A DNA stretch of 14,479 nt from an uncultured Succinatimonas sp. (GTDB lineage: Bacteria; Pseudomonadota; Gammaproteobacteria; Enterobacterales; Succinivibrionaceae): contig NZ_CAJKVK010000051.1 in assembly GCF_905203285.1 (NCBI RefSeq), positions 1-14,479 of the forward strand. The letters run 5' to 3'. The notes under the pieces were generated by a model that did no database searches, was not told where the DNA came from, and saw only the letters and a program-made list of their open reading frames with translations. A program made the translations under genes and the position numbers. Shown one piece after another: positions 13,701-14,479 of the stretch (its first letter is position 1; each line of letters begins with the position of its first letter).

Positions 13701-14429
13701 ATGATGTCTCTTGAAGAAAAAGTTCAATGTTTTCATAACGTTTTCAATCAATTAAGTAAAACTCGTCAAACAGAATATTTAGACAACTTTTGTATTCGTT
13801 ATACACACGATTCAACAACTATTGAAGGTAATACCTGCTCATATTTTGATACCGTTCTACTATTAACCGAAGGCCTTACACCTGCAGGAAAACAATTAAA
13901 TGAAGTATATGAAATTGTTGGGCATGATAAAGCAATCAAATTATTATTAAGTTATGCGCAAAATAAAACTGCCATTTCAGAAGATGTGATTTGCGCATTA
14001 TACAAAGAAGTAATCTTTCCTGTAGTGCATACCAACTCTTATCGAAAGAGTGAAGTGTACATCAGAGGTGCAACTCATTGTGTTGTTGACACAGCTCATA
14101 TCTATCAAGAAATGAAATTTTTTGTAGCAGATTTAAGCACTAAAAATTTTAGTTCACCTATAGAAAAAGCAGCTTTTGCTCATGCGCAATTAGTTAAAAT
14201 TCATCCTTTTTATGACGGCAACGGAAGAACAAGCCGCCTAATTATGAATTTATCATTGCTTAACAATGATTATCCGATGCTCAATATTAAAAAAGAGATG
14301 CGATCAAAATACTTTTTTGCTCTTAATCAATATGGTGAAAACAAAGATCTCAATCCTTTTATAAAATTTATGAAAACGATCATGATTCACCAAATTGATG
14401 AATTTTTAAATAAATACAGGTTACAGTGA
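13701..14429 (+). CDS. Class II Fic-domain protein (probable AMP transferase)
   Basis: This is a 242-residue protein of the Fic family, which mostly transfers AMP from ATP to a Ser, Thr or Tyr of a target protein. The active-site motif is canonical, HPFYDGNGRTSR at 168-179, with catalytic His168 and the phosphate-binding Gly/Asn and Arg residues. An inhibitory (S/T)xxxE(G/N) motif, S38-T-T-I-E42-G43, lies on the N-terminal side, which defines class II (self-inhibited) Fic proteins. The beta-hairpin flap YRKSEVYIRG is also present. Start choice: the frame stays open to a TTG at 13641 inside the MBL gene, but that would add 20 residues without a ribosome site; the ATG ATG at 13701/13704 with a weak TGAG before it is preferred. 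It lies 41 nt after the MBL stop. The target is unknown. No separate antitoxin gene is seen, as expected when inhibition is internal. Confidence 0.88.
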   Translation: MMSLEEKVQCFHNVFNQLSKTRQTEYLDNFCIRYTHDSTTIEGNTCSYFDTVLLLTEGLTPAGKQLNEVYEIVGHDKAIKLLLSYAQNKTAISEDVICALYKEVIFPVVHTNSYRKSEVYIRGATHCVVDTAHIYQEMKFFVADLSTKNFSSPIEKAAFAHAQLVKIHPFYDGNGRTSRLIMNLSLLNNDYPMLNIKKEMRSKYFFALNQYGENKDLNPFIKFMKTIMIHQIDEFLNKYRLQ

Positions 14430-14479
14430 GATTGATTGCGCTTTTAATGTTAATCACGCCTAGTTAATACAACTTATTG
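14430..14479. other. Window end after the Fic gene
   Basis: These 50 bases follow the Fic stop codon. No ribosome site, start codon with open frame or clear terminator could be supported before the window ends. Confidence 0.4.

Noticed and set aside
1..14479. CRISPR array, tRNA or rRNA genes
   Set aside because: No regularly spaced direct repeats, tRNA cloverleaf or rRNA core sequence was recognised on either strand.

Overview
The window looks like chromosome from an AT-rich, probably anaerobic or microaerophilic Gammaproteobacterium; the Succinivibrionaceae are my best guess. The hints are a Gram-negative periplasmic GlpQ, an IspB-type long-chain polyprenyl diphosphate synthase, a low-GC background and a flavodoxin/ferredoxin fusion protein of the kind common in anaerobes. 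This placement is inference; no rRNA or other marker gene is present.

Layout. Positions 1-389 hold no convincing intact gene. A possible decayed start of an IS110-family transposase reads leftward off the edge. Then come glpQ (+, with a clear terminator), a flavodoxin/2x[4Fe-4S] protein (-), a small unknown protein (+), ispB (+) and a sodium-symporter-family transporter (+). The transporter converges on a GNAT acetyltransferase (-). Next is a leftward purine-salvage operon, xpt followed two bases later by a xanthine/uracil permease, ending in a good terminator. A leftward FGGY sugar kinase follows. The right third is a rightward cluster: MATE efflux protein, EamA/DMT transporter, RNase Z-like metallo-beta-lactamase-fold protein, and a class II Fic protein.

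How the genes work together. Only the xpt-permease pair is a clear pathway unit (xanthine uptake and conversion to XMP). glpQ, ispB, the transporter and the kinase are single-gene units of general metabolism. The MATE, DMT and MBL genes are packed tightly enough (16 and 2 nt gaps) to be one transcript, with Fic 41 nt further on. Their shared purpose is not evident.

I did not find a clear previously undescribed system. The most checkable oddities are the apparent loss of side-chain ligands of sodium site 1 in the symporter-family transporter, replacement by Leu of an expected metal-binding His in the MBL protein, the MATE-DMT-MBL-Fic arrangement, the uncharacterised 157-residue protein, and the possible IS110 remnant at the left edge. 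Two genes have upstream TTG codons that I rejected as starts in favour of internal ATGs (2312 on the minus strand, 13701 on the plus strand).
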